Origin: Flavobacteriaceae bacterium | GTDB taxonomy: Bacteria; Bacteroidota; Bacteroidia; Flavobacteriales; Flavobacteriaceae | Assembly: GCA_013003145.1 (NCBI GenBank) | Contig: JABDLH010000217.1 | Coordinates: forward strand, 1-9,902 | Direction of reading: 5' to 3' | Length of the DNA: 9,902 nt | Shown here: positions 1 to 6,301 of the stretch, piece by piece | How positions within the stretch are numbered: the stretch's first letter is position 1 | Layout of the letters: every line of letters starts with the position of its first letter | Program-made: the position numbers and the translations under genes | The notes under the pieces: model-generated | What the model was told of the DNA's origin: nothing | Database searches by the model: none | What the model saw: only the letters and a program-made list of their open reading frames with translations

Positions 1-1102
1 CTTTCCCGACCAGTTCTCCAAGGTTGCGATTAACGACAGAAACACCTCTTCTCCAGAGAGGTCTTTGTTCCGGTGTACCGCGAAGTTCCTTATTGTAGAA
101 TTCAAAATTTTCCTGGTCTATTTCTTCGCTCAGGTAAGGGGCAGCCGAATTAAGAGCGCTCCACTTAAGGTAGGTTTTCCAGGCACTTAGGTCTGTATTT
201 CGCACTAGCTGATCCAGGGATTTGGTATAGTCCAGCATCATGACCACCAGTTTATCCTGGTCCTTTAGACCTGCGGCATCCAGGTAGGTATTCCAGTTAA
301 AACGAGGCATCAGGGAATTCAGCGTGTCTACTGTCATCATGTTATAATTTGCCACCCTGTTCCTTCGTTGCTCTTTTGGCATTTGTTTTTCCGCAAGGGC
401 AGTCTCTAACTTCATTATGTTTGAGGCTGCTTTCTCGCCGCCCTCAAGACCTGCCAATTGGAACATATTGCTGATGTGCTCCTGGTATTTCTGGCGGATC
501 TCTTTAGAACGCTCGTCGTCTTTGAGGTAATACTCCCTGTCTGGCAGACCAAGCCCCCACTGGGAGGCATATACTACGTAATTCTGCGGATCCTTATAGT
601 CCGGAGAAATGTAGAAGCCCAAGGGAACGTCTATCCCCATTTTATTTGCATGAGCAAAATACCGGGTCAGCTCTTCGTAATTACTGATGGATTCAATTTT
701 AGAAAACTCGGCCTCCATAGGTTCCGCTCCCAAAGCATTGCGCTTATCCAGGTCCATATAGGATTTATAGAAATCTCCTAATTTCTGTTCATCGGATCCC
801 TTTTCAGATTCGCCGGAAGCAGCTTCCTCGATGATTTTTTTTACATTTTCCTCAGCTTCTTCTCTCACTATGGTCATGGTCCCATAAGAGGATTTATCGG
901 CAGGGATCTCGGTCTTATTGACCCAGCCACCGTTAACATATGCTGTAAAGTTATCCCCGGGGTCTACCGTAGTATCCATGTTCTCAGTATAGATTCCTGA
1001 GACCAGTTCTTTCTCATCTTCGGTCCGGGCCTCATTCTTACAGCCCACTATCGCCAACCCGGCTATGATTAGTGAGATGCTTTTAAATTGGTACATTTTC
1101 AT
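1..1102 (-). CDS. M13-family (neprilysin/PepO-like) zinc metallopeptidase lipoprotein, N-terminal part
   Basis: Partial gene: the start is inside the window and the C-terminal half lies beyond the left edge, leaving about 367 codons of a family usually near 670-700 residues. The ATG at 1102 opens a lipoprotein signal peptide with lipobox I-V-G-C (Cys21), followed by Lys-Asn-Glu and an acidic stretch, so the protein is probably lipid-anchored to the outer membrane or periplasmic face. Residues 48-73 read PGDNFTAYVNGGW and then KTEIPADKSSYG, the characteristic opening of the M13 N-terminal domain. Near the window edge, RPLWRRGVSVVN and LGELVGK match the conserved segment that precedes the catalytic domain. 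The zinc motif HExxH and the downstream ExxxD are expected outside the window, so catalysis cannot be checked here. The family cleaves short peptides. The gene follows folD with a 102-nt gap and has no clear Shine-Dalgarno sequence or TAnnTTTG promoter. Family assignment is firm; substrate is unknown. Confidence 0.93.
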   Translation of the reverse strand, partial: MKMYQFKSISLIIAGLAIVGCKNEARTEDEKELVSGIYTENMDTTVDPGDNFTAYVNGGWVNKTEIPADKSSYGTMTIVREEAEENVKKIIEEAASGESEKGSDEQKLGDFYKSYMDLDKRNALGAEPMEAEFSKIESISNYEELTRYFAHANKMGIDVPLGFYISPDYKDPQNYVVYASQWGLGLPDREYYLKDDERSKEIRQKYQEHISNMFQLAGLEGGEKAASNIMKLETALAEKQMPKEQRRNRVANYNMMTVDTLNSLMPRFNWNTYLDAAGLKDQDKLVVMMLDYTKSLDQLVRNTDLSAWKTYLKWSALNSAAPYLSEEIDQENFEFYNKELRGTPEQRPLWRRGVSVVNRNLGELVGK

Positions 1103-1204
1103 TTATATCGTTTTTGGTTTTTGGATTAGGTGTACAGGGGTTAGTCGGCGATACAGGAATGCCGTTACAAGCTGGATTGTTAAAATTTCAACCGGAAAAT
1201 ATCT
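1103..1204. other. Intergenic gap between folD and the M13 peptidase gene
   Basis: Short gap on the 3' side of folD and the 5' side of the peptidase gene. I see no convincing intrinsic terminator after folD and no TAnnTTTG promoter motif on the minus strand, so readthrough from folD is possible. The only notable sequence is TTACAAGCTGG at 1165-1175, which recurs on the other side of folD. Confidence 0.5.
1165..1175. repeat. Direct repeat TTACAAGCTGG, copy 1 (after folD)
   Basis: Eleven-base match to 2152-2162; each copy is preceded by CCG or CCGC. This copy is 30 nt past the folD stop; the other is 63 nt before the folD start, so the gene is bracketed. A shorter relative, TTACAAGCCGG, occurs at 2179-2189. 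Confidence 0.4.
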
Positions 1205-2089
1205 TTAAATTTCACCGCGATGTTGCTCCCTTGCTAACAGGGTGTTTTTAAGGAGCATAGCGATGGTCATAGGACCTACACCCCCTGGTACGGGAGTGAT
1301 AAATGAAGCCTTTTTACTGACGTTTTCAAAGTCTACATCCCCTGCCAGGTAATATCCCTTTTCCCTGCTTTCATCCGGCACCCTGGTAATACCCACATCG
1401 ATCACCACGGCATCGTCCTTCACCATTTCTGCCTTCAGGAAATGTGGCACCCCAAGGGCGGAAATAACGATATCTGCCTGGGAAATGATCTGGGTGATAT
1501 TCTTGGTATGGCTATGGGTTAGGGTGACGGTCGAATTCCCCGGCCATCCTTTTCTGCCCATCAGTATACTCATAGGACGGCCCACGATATGGCTTCTGCC
1601 GATAACTACGGTATGCTTCCCTTTGGTTTCCACGTTATAACGCTCTAATAATTCGAGTATTCCGAATGGAGTAGCAGGAATAAATGTACTCATATCCAAG
1701 GCCATTTTTCCAAAGTTCGTTGGATGAAACCCATCCACGTCTTTATCCGGATCAATAGCCATGATTACTTTCTGGGTATCTATCTGTTCCGGTAAGGGTA
1801 ACTGCACGATAAAGCCATCTATGTCATCGTCCTGGTTCAGCTGGTCGATCTTTTTAAGAAGTTCCAGCTCAGAAGTGGTACTGGGAAGACGGATCAGTGT
1901 AGATTCAAATCCAACTTTTTCACAAGAGCGTACCTTGCTGTTTACGTAGGTCATACTTGCCCCGTCATTCCCTACGATTATAGCCGCAAGATGGGGAACT
2001 TTCTCACCCCTTTCTTTCATCTCTGCCACCTCTGCGGCAATTTCTTCCTTGATCTGGTTAGAAATTTTTTTTCCGTCTAATATTTCCAT
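1205..2089 (-). CDS. folD: FolD, bifunctional methylenetetrahydrofolate dehydrogenase / methenyltetrahydrofolate cyclohydrolase
   Basis: Cytosolic enzyme that interconverts 5,10-methylene-THF and 10-formyl-THF through 5,10-methenyl-THF with NADP+, supplying one-carbon units for purine and formyl-Met synthesis. The 294 residues match the usual family length. Visible signatures: YVNSK at 48-52, with the catalytic Tyr and Lys; DGFIVQLPLP at 91-100; DKDVDGFHPTN at 115-125, with the conserved Asp119; the nucleotide-binding GRSHIVGRP at 164-172; and PVPGGVGPMT at 266-275. All key residues are present. The ATG at 2089 gives the standard N-terminus MEILDGKKIS. Upstream is a purine-poor sequence with no Shine-Dalgarno, as is common in Bacteroidota. 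It lies 263 nt downstream of ffh on the same strand; the gap contains a hairpin, so separate transcription is possible. Confidence 0.98.
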   Translation of the reverse strand: MEILDGKKISNQIKEEIAAEVAEMKERGEKVPHLAAIIVGNDGASMTYVNSKVRSCEKVGFESTLIRLPSTTSELELLKKIDQLNQDDDIDGFIVQLPLPEQIDTQKVIMAIDPDKDVDGFHPTNFGKMALDMSTFIPATPFGILELLERYNVETKGKHTVVIGRSHIVGRPMSILMGRKGWPGNSTVTLTHSHTKNITQIISQADIVISALGVPHFLKAEMVKDDAVVIDVGITRVPDESREKGYYLAGDVDFENVSKKASFITPVPGGVGPMTIAMLLKNTLLAREQHRGEI

Positions 2090-2151
2090 AGAAAGGGAGT
2101 AAGTGTTTATTAAATTAGGTCAATTATTTTGCATTCATAAGACCGATCCGC

Positions 2152-2162
2152 TTACAAGCTGG
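2152..2162. repeat. Direct repeat TTACAAGCTGG, copy 2 (before folD)
   Basis: Second exact copy of the 11-mer that flanks folD, in the same orientation as the copy at 1165-1175. Confidence 0.4.
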
Positions 2163-2184
2163 CCTTTACTTTCATTTTTACAAG

Positions 2185-2208
2185 CCGGGGTTCTTAACCC
2201 CGCCCCGG
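2185..2208. repeat. GC-rich inverted repeat between ffh and folD
   Basis: A 7-bp perfect stem, CGGGGTT (2186-2192) with AACCCCG (2196-2202), closes a 3-nt loop. An alternative 6-bp stem pairs CCGGGG (2185-2190) with CCCCGG (2203-2208). It is downstream of ffh in the direction of transcription, about 145 nt past the stop. There is no U-tract on either strand, so it is not a canonical terminator; an mRNA 3'-end or processing structure is possible. Confidence 0.45.
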
Positions 2209-2315
2209 TCTCAAGTTAAAGTTTTCCACTGCATAAAGCTTGCAGGCTGCTATTGCCGGTTTTAGCCCTAGAGACTCTAACTGTGTCCGGTATGTTCCTT
2301 CAGACCTCGAATTTA

Positions 2316-2334
2316 CCTACCCGTAGGCAGGCCT
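2316..2334. repeat. Overlapping short inverted repeats beside the 7-bp repeats
   Basis: CCTAC-CC-GTAGG (2316-2327) overlaps AGGC-AG-GCCT (2325-2334). The segment is flanked by CGAATTT on one side and by the CGAACNN run on the other, so it looks like an insert within, or a core of, the repeat element. Stems are short and no function is claimed. Confidence 0.4.
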
Positions 2335-2355
2335 CGAACCTCGAACTTCGAACTA
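2335..2355. repeat. Three-unit 7-bp repeat run (CGAACNN) overlapping the ffh stop codon
   Basis: Three contiguous heptamers on the plus strand, CGAACCT, CGAACTT and CGAACTA; the final CTA is the reverse complement of the ffh TAG stop. A degenerate further copy (CGAATTT) sits at 2308-2314. The unit matches the larger array at 6302-6371, so the two are probably members of one dispersed repeat family. Confidence 0.7.
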
Positions 2356-3684
2356 TTTCGGCATATTCTGCATCATCTGCATCATCTTCTTACCGCCACC
2401 GCCTTGCATCATCTTCATCATCTTGCTCATCTGGTCAAATTGTTTCAGCAGCTGGTTCACTTCCTTGATCTCCCTGCCGCTTCCTTTGGCGATTCGCTTT
2501 TTACGGCTGGCATTCAATAAGGATGGATTAGAGCGCTCATCCGGGGTCATCGAGTGAATAATGGCCTCAATATGCTTAAAAGCATCATCATCAATATCCA
2601 GCCCTTTTAAAGCCTTACCGGCACCCGGGATCATCCCGAGCAGGTCCTTCATACTCCCCATCTTCTTAATCTGCTGTATCTGGTTCAGGAAGTCGTCAAA
2701 GCCAAACTTGTTCTTTGCGATCTTCTTTTGCAGCTTCCTGGCCTCTTCTTCGTCAAACTGCTCCTGGGCACGTTCTACAAGAGAGACTACGTCTCCCATC
2801 CCGAGGATTCGGTCTGCCATACGGGAAGGGTAGAAAACATCAATCGCATCCATTTTCTCACCGGTACCGATGAACTTGATGGGTTTGTCGACAACCGATT
2901 TTATAGATAATGCAGCACCACCACGGGTATCACCGTCCAGCTTGGTCAGGACTACCCCGTCAAAATCGAGCACCTCGTTAAAGGCTTTCGCGGTATTCAC
3001 CGCATCCTGTCCCGTCATGGAATCTACTACGAAGAGTGTTTCCTGAGGCTTTACTGCATCGCGGATATTGGCGATCTCCGTCATCATCTGCTGATCTACA
3101 GCCAAACGACCCGCGGTATCGAGAATAACGACGTTGTGACCATTCTTCCTGGCATAATCTATACCCGCCTGTGCAAGGGAAACAGGATTCTTATTCTCTA
3201 TATCAGAATATACAGCCACGCCTATCTGTTCACCTACTACGTGCAACTGATCAATTGCAGCCGGGCGATATACGTCACAGGCGACCAATAATGGATTCTT
3301 GGTTTTTTTCGTCTTTAGAAAATTGGCGAGTTTTCCTGAAAAGGTGGTTTTACCGGAACCTTGTAATCCCGACATCAGGATTACCGCAGGATCCCCGTCA
3401 AGAGAAATTCCTTCAGATTCCCCTCCCATTAATTGGGTTAGTTCATCCTTGACAATCTTCACCATCAATTGCCCGGGCTGTAAGGATGTGAGCACGTTCT
3501 GCCCCAGGGCTTTTTCTTTTACCGTATTGGTAAATTCCTTGGCTATCTTAAAGTTGACATCCGCATCCAGTAAAGCACGGCGAACCTCTTTCGTGGTCTC
3601 TGCCACGTTGATCTCTGTAATCTGCCCGTGTCCTTTAAGAACATGCAGGGCTTTATCTAACTTATCACTTAAATTATCAAACAT
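2353..3684 (-). CDS. ffh: Signal recognition particle protein Ffh (SRP54 homologue)
   Basis: GTPase subunit of the bacterial signal recognition particle. It binds 4.5S RNA and hydrophobic signal sequences of nascent chains and delivers ribosomes to FtsY and SecYEG at the inner membrane. The 443 residues fit the family. Order: N-terminal helical bundle, about 1-90; G domain, about 95-295, with P-loop GLQGSGKTT (106-114), DVYRPAAIDQL (137-147), DTAGR (189-193) and TKLDGD (247-252); and a methionine-rich M domain from about 300, with SRKKRIAKGSG (393-403) as the RNA-binding segment and a C-terminal tail alternating Met and Gly/Lys. All GTPase motifs are intact. The ATG at 3684 gives the typical start MFDNLSDKLD; an AGGA lies a little upstream. 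The TAG stop is formed by the last unit of a short 7-bp repeat run. No 4.5S RNA gene is seen here. Confidence 0.98.
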   Translation of the reverse strand: MFDNLSDKLDKALHVLKGHGQITEINVAETTKEVRRALLDADVNFKIAKEFTNTVKEKALGQNVLTSLQPGQLMVKIVKDELTQLMGGESEGISLDGDPAVILMSGLQGSGKTTFSGKLANFLKTKKTKNPLLVACDVYRPAAIDQLHVVGEQIGVAVYSDIENKNPVSLAQAGIDYARKNGHNVVILDTAGRLAVDQQMMTEIANIRDAVKPQETLFVVDSMTGQDAVNTAKAFNEVLDFDGVVLTKLDGDTRGGAALSIKSVVDKPIKFIGTGEKMDAIDVFYPSRMADRILGMGDVVSLVERAQEQFDEEEARKLQKKIAKNKFGFDDFLNQIQQIKKMGSMKDLLGMIPGAGKALKGLDIDDDAFKHIEAIIHSMTPDERSNPSLLNASRKKRIAKGSGREIKEVNQLLKQFDQMSKMMKMMQGGGGKKMMQMMQNMPK

Positions 3685-3709
3685 CGTCGTATCCTGTTTT
3701 CAAGAGTAG

Positions 3710-3717
3710 CAAAAATA
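3710..3717 (-). promoter_or_regulatory. Candidate -7 promoter element for ffh
   Basis: The minus strand reads TATTTTTG, an exact fit to the Bacteroidota -7 consensus TAnnTTTG, which would place transcription start roughly 20 nt before the ffh ATG. I find no TTTG-type -33 element at the expected spacing, so support is partial. Confidence 0.35.
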
Positions 3718-3754
3718 AGAATATCAGACGGATGTGGGAAGGATGGGAAGCAGT

Positions 3755-3799
3755 TTTAAATAAGAAAAGGGCGGCTCCGTTTCCGGAACCACCCTTTTC
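3755..3799 (-). terminator. Rho-independent terminator of the repeat lipoprotein gene
   Basis: Two 16-nt arms (3784-3799 and 3764-3779) pair without a gap in the minus-strand RNA around a GAAA tetraloop, and the RNA continues with CUUAUUU. The hairpin begins 20 nt after the lipoprotein stop codon. Two of the pairs are U-G wobbles in the minus-strand RNA but would be C-A mismatches in plus-strand RNA, which indicates that selection acts on minus-strand transcripts. It separates the lipoprotein gene from ffh. Confidence 0.88.
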
Positions 3800-3818
3800 A
3801 GCAAAATTGGGGCTAATC

Positions 3819-5582
3819 TTAAATTCTTTCAAATACCAGGATAGAGATCTGCCCGTTGGCATCAGATTCACTTCTCAGTTCAATCCGGCCTGCATCCGCA
3901 GAGTAAAAATCCCAGTCATCAGTAAGTTCATGTAAGGGCTCATTCTCACCTCCATTCAGGTACACCTTGAGCTTCCCTTCGCTATTTCTTAACACTCTCC
4001 AAAGGCCTGCCTCGGTATTCCCGGTATCACCCAGGGTCATACCCATGACGTGCTCAGCCTCGAAAGAGAAACTGTAAAGAGAAAACAATTCAGCTTCATC
4101 GATATTGCTTTTCACAAAGCTGGCCACACTCCAGGGTCCATCCTTCATTAATTCCCTGATGTCCATGACATCTCCATCTCCTGCATTATCTTCACAAACT
4201 CTCTGAAGAATAAGTTCATAACCTATATCTTCCACTTCAAACTTGAGGCGCTCATTCATCAGGTCGCGCACCGGCCATTCAAAGTTCACCGCAGGTTCTG
4301 CACCCATGGCGATAGCCAGGACCAAAACTCCTTCGTTATTCGTAGTAACTTCCCATTCGCCTTCAGAGACATTAACACCATTGCTCAGGGTCACATATCC
4401 CTCTGCATGGAAATTGAATTCGTAGCCTAACAGGCGCTCTATCTCCTCACCCTGGTTCTTCACTTTCTTGATCACCCAGGCACATTCCTTGAGGATATTT
4501 CTCAGGGTCTCTCCGGGGTTAGGTGCATCACAGAAGCGTTTCATGATGATCTTATTCCCACCTTCAGAAAAGAGTTTTATAGTACCTTCTCCGATCTCGT
4601 ATACGAACCACTCCAGGTTGAAATCGACCAGTACATCAAATTCGAGTTTTAACAACACCCTGTTATTATCTGAGACACGGGTGGTCCAGGTTCCGACAAG
4701 ATTATTACCCACACGGTCCTTAACTACTACTTTCCCATCTTCAGTGAAATTCATCAGGTACTCAAAATACTGGTCCGTCTGGTTCACCTGGTCACGTACC
4801 ATTTCGTGTACCAACCAAGGGCATTCTACTAAATATTCATTCAGCCTTTCCTGGGTGAAATCATCATCATTATAATCGTTATCGTCATCCTCGTCACAGG
4901 CATCGTTGGCTTCCTCTATCAATCGAGCCAATTGCTCATTGCTGTTTACTTCTATTACTGTACCATCGTATAACTTCAGGCTAATAGGGAAACTGAAACT
5001 GGCCAGCTCATCTTCTCCCAGTTCCTTGAAGAAAAAACGTAACTGCCTGTCATTTTCAACAGTAACCCTGCTGGTTTGCTGAAGGGTACGATCAAAAGTG
5101 AAAAGAGTTAAAGGATAAACAAAGTCGATACATTCAATATCATCGTCCTTGCCGTCCTCTATACAATCGGCTGCAAGCTCCCTGAGCGCTTCCTTGCTGT
5201 TTATCACAATCTCGGCATAAGCTGCCGTGGTAATGGTGATCGGGAAAACTAATTCCAGGAAATCATCATCGATATCAGAGGCATCAAAGATATTTTCAAT
5301 CTCCTGAAGATCTTCCCTGGATTCTATGATTATGATCTCACCATTGACATTCACCTCGTAAGGAAACTGTATAGCCAGGCAGCTGGCCTGGTCCACTATA
5401 TTGTCGAATGAGCCGTCATTAGTGGCGGTACGCTCTATTAATACGGCTGTGGAAGAATTCGCTTCCAGGGTTTGTTGCTGGTTGTCCTCCGGCAATTCTT
5501 CAAACTCGGACTGGCAGGCTGTAAATAGCAATGTCATTCCCAATAAGAATGTATACACTGCAAAATGGATTCTATTTTTCAT
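3819..5582 (-). CDS. Repeat-built surface lipoprotein of unknown function (4 short + 3 long tandem units)
   Basis: I do not recognise this gene's function. It encodes 587 residues with a lipoprotein signal peptide (lipobox F-T-A-C, Cys23). The residues after the cysteine, QSEFEELPED, are acidic and resemble the export signals that send Bacteroidota lipoproteins to the cell surface (inference). Part A, about 67-229, has four units of about 42 residues, each opening with an FP-type strand (FPYEV at 73, FPITI at 113, YPLTL at 156, FPISL at 198) and containing an S/N-x-E/Q-x-L turn. An Asp-rich linker at 230-241 could bind Ca2+. Part B has three units of about 113 residues starting near CPWLV (254), CAWVI (367) and GPWSV (482), with a central G-x-W (W299, W410, W528) and predicted beta-rich, lipocalin-like texture. 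It is followed by a strong terminator and is transcribed divergently from the sigma-fecR-receptor cassette, suggesting shared control. It has no catalytic motif that I can see; a binding or adhesive role is possible but unproven. Confidence 0.88.
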   Translation of the reverse strand: MKNRIHFAVYTFLLGMTLLFTACQSEFEELPEDNQQQTLEANSSTAVLIERTATNDGSFDNIVDQASCLAIQFPYEVNVNGEIIIIESREDLQEIENIFDASDIDDDFLELVFPITITTAAYAEIVINSKEALRELAADCIEDGKDDDIECIDFVYPLTLFTFDRTLQQTSRVTVENDRQLRFFFKELGEDELASFSFPISLKLYDGTVIEVNSNEQLARLIEEANDACDEDDDNDYNDDDFTQERLNEYLVECPWLVHEMVRDQVNQTDQYFEYLMNFTEDGKVVVKDRVGNNLVGTWTTRVSDNNRVLLKLEFDVLVDFNLEWFVYEIGEGTIKLFSEGGNKIIMKRFCDAPNPGETLRNILKECAWVIKKVKNQGEEIERLLGYEFNFHAEGYVTLSNGVNVSEGEWEVTTNNEGVLVLAIAMGAEPAVNFEWPVRDLMNERLKFEVEDIGYELILQRVCEDNAGDGDVMDIRELMKDGPWSVASFVKSNIDEAELFSLYSFSFEAEHVMGMTLGDTGNTEAGLWRVLRNSEGKLKVYLNGGENEPLHELTDDWDFYSADAGRIELRSESDANGQISILVFERI

Positions 5583-5767
5583 AACGATTTGGATTTTTAA
5601 CGCTAATTCACATTAAAAACACCTGTGATAACATTTACCCTACCCCGATTTTTAATTTTTTTTCAAATATATTTGGGCTAACCAAATCCGAGCGTACGGT
5701 TTTTAAAGGGTTCAGGACTTATCCCCTTTACTAATATAGAACGCAGAAAGACAGAATTATTACCACT
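5583..5767. promoter_or_regulatory. Divergent regulatory region between lipoprotein and sigma genes
   Basis: 185-nt non-coding, AT-rich region from which the lipoprotein (minus) and the sigma-fecR-receptor cassette (plus) must both be transcribed. It contains the palindromic element at 5664-5687 and a 7-bp inverted repeat, TAAAGGG (5704-5710) with CCCTTTA (5724-5730), that would fall in the sigma 5' leader. Confidence 0.7.
5664..5687. promoter_or_regulatory. Palindromic bidirectional -7-like element with a third half-site
   Basis: CAAATATATTTG at 5664-5675 is a perfect 12-bp palindrome and so presents TATATTTG, a match to the Bacteroidota -7 consensus TAnnTTTG, on both strands. ATTTGG (5671-5676) also forms an inverted repeat with CCAAAT (5682-5687) across 5 nt, giving three alternating half-sites. 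It lies roughly 80-90 nt from each divergent start codon. No TTTG -33 element has the expected spacing on either strand, so an operator rather than a housekeeping promoter is equally possible. Confidence 0.45.
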
Positions 5768-6286
5768 TTGAATATAGAAAATCACAACAATGTCTGCCAG
5801 GAAGAAGTATTCAGCTTCCTATTCAATGCACATTCCAAGGCAATATTCAGGTCTATCTTTTATAAATACGGGAACGAGGAGAAAGCATATGACGTTGTGC
5901 AGGAGGCTTTTGTTAAATTATGGGAGCACTGTGCCAAGGTCACTCCTGAAAAGGCCAAGTCTTACGTCTATACCATAGCGAACAACAATTACCTGAATGT
6001 GCTGAAAGCAGAGAAGGTAAGGATGAGATACAACAACAGTGGCCTGGAGAAAGACAGGACGCAGGAATCTCCTGAATACCTTTTAGAGGAAAAGGAATTT
6101 CAGCAGAAACTGGATAACGCCCTGAACAATTTACCGGAGAACCAGCGGCAGACCTTCCTGATGAACCGGGTGGAAGGCAAGAAATATGCGGAGATAGCAG
6201 ACCTGGAAGGGGTAAGCGTAAAGGCCATTGAAAAAAGAATGCACCTGGCTCTAAAGACCCTGCGGGAACAAATTGACGGAATTTAA
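5768..6286 (+). CDS. ECF RNA polymerase sigma factor, FecI-like
   Basis: Cytosolic sigma-70 family (extracytoplasmic function) factor of 172 residues, the usual size. Sigma region 2 spans about 14-80, with the region 2.2 helix YDVVQEAFVKLWEH at 41-54. Sigma region 4 spans about 112-168, with LPENQRQTFLMNRVEG (122-137) leading into the helix-turn-helix AEIADLEGVSVKAIEKRM (141-158). The reading frame has no ATG before residue 85, and an in-frame TAA lies at 5732-5734, so TTG at 5768 is the best start; it supplies a normal FecI-type N-terminus. An ATT upstream is a less likely alternative. No Shine-Dalgarno sequence precedes it. It is followed 138 nt later by fecR and then by an STN-type receptor, the classic arrangement for a sigma factor held by FecR and released by receptor signalling. 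Its target promoter is unknown; autoregulation is common in the family. Confidence 0.95.
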   Translation: MNIENHNNVCQEEVFSFLFNAHSKAIFRSIFYKYGNEEKAYDVVQEAFVKLWEHCAKVTPEKAKSYVYTIANNNYLNVLKAEKVRMRYNNSGLEKDRTQESPEYLLEEKEFQQKLDNALNNLPENQRQTFLMNRVEGKKYAEIADLEGVSVKAIEKRMHLALKTLREQIDGI

Positions 6287-6301
6287 TTAAAGTTGCATTA
6301 T

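Larger units (their letters stand above)
2090..2352. other. Intergenic region between ffh and folD with small repeats
   Basis: 263-nt non-coding gap, larger than typical within a tight operon. It holds a GC-rich hairpin (2185-2208), a run of 7-bp repeats next to the ffh stop (2335-2355), a small overlapping inverted-repeat pair (2316-2334) and a copy of TTACAAGCTGG (2152-2162). I see no convincing coding potential in it. Confidence 0.6.

Noticed and set aside
458..781. Plus-strand 107-residue open frame with a hydrophobic start
   Set aside because: Fully antisense to the M13 peptidase N-terminal domain, whose motifs are unambiguous.
3730..3750. Imperfect tandem GGATGTGGGAA / GGATGGGAAG upstream of ffh
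   Set aside because: Only two imperfect copies in purine-rich sequence; not distinguishable from chance.
3677..3871. Minus-strand 64-residue frame with a leucine-rich end between the lipoprotein and ffh
   Set aside because: It overlaps both flanking genes and runs through the terminator hairpin; the hydrophobic tail comes from low-complexity sequence.
5704..5730. Inverted repeat TAAAGGG/CCCTTTA in the sigma leader as a terminator or riboswitch
   Set aside because: A 7-bp stem with a 13-nt loop and no U-tract or conserved core; kept only as a note in the regulatory region.
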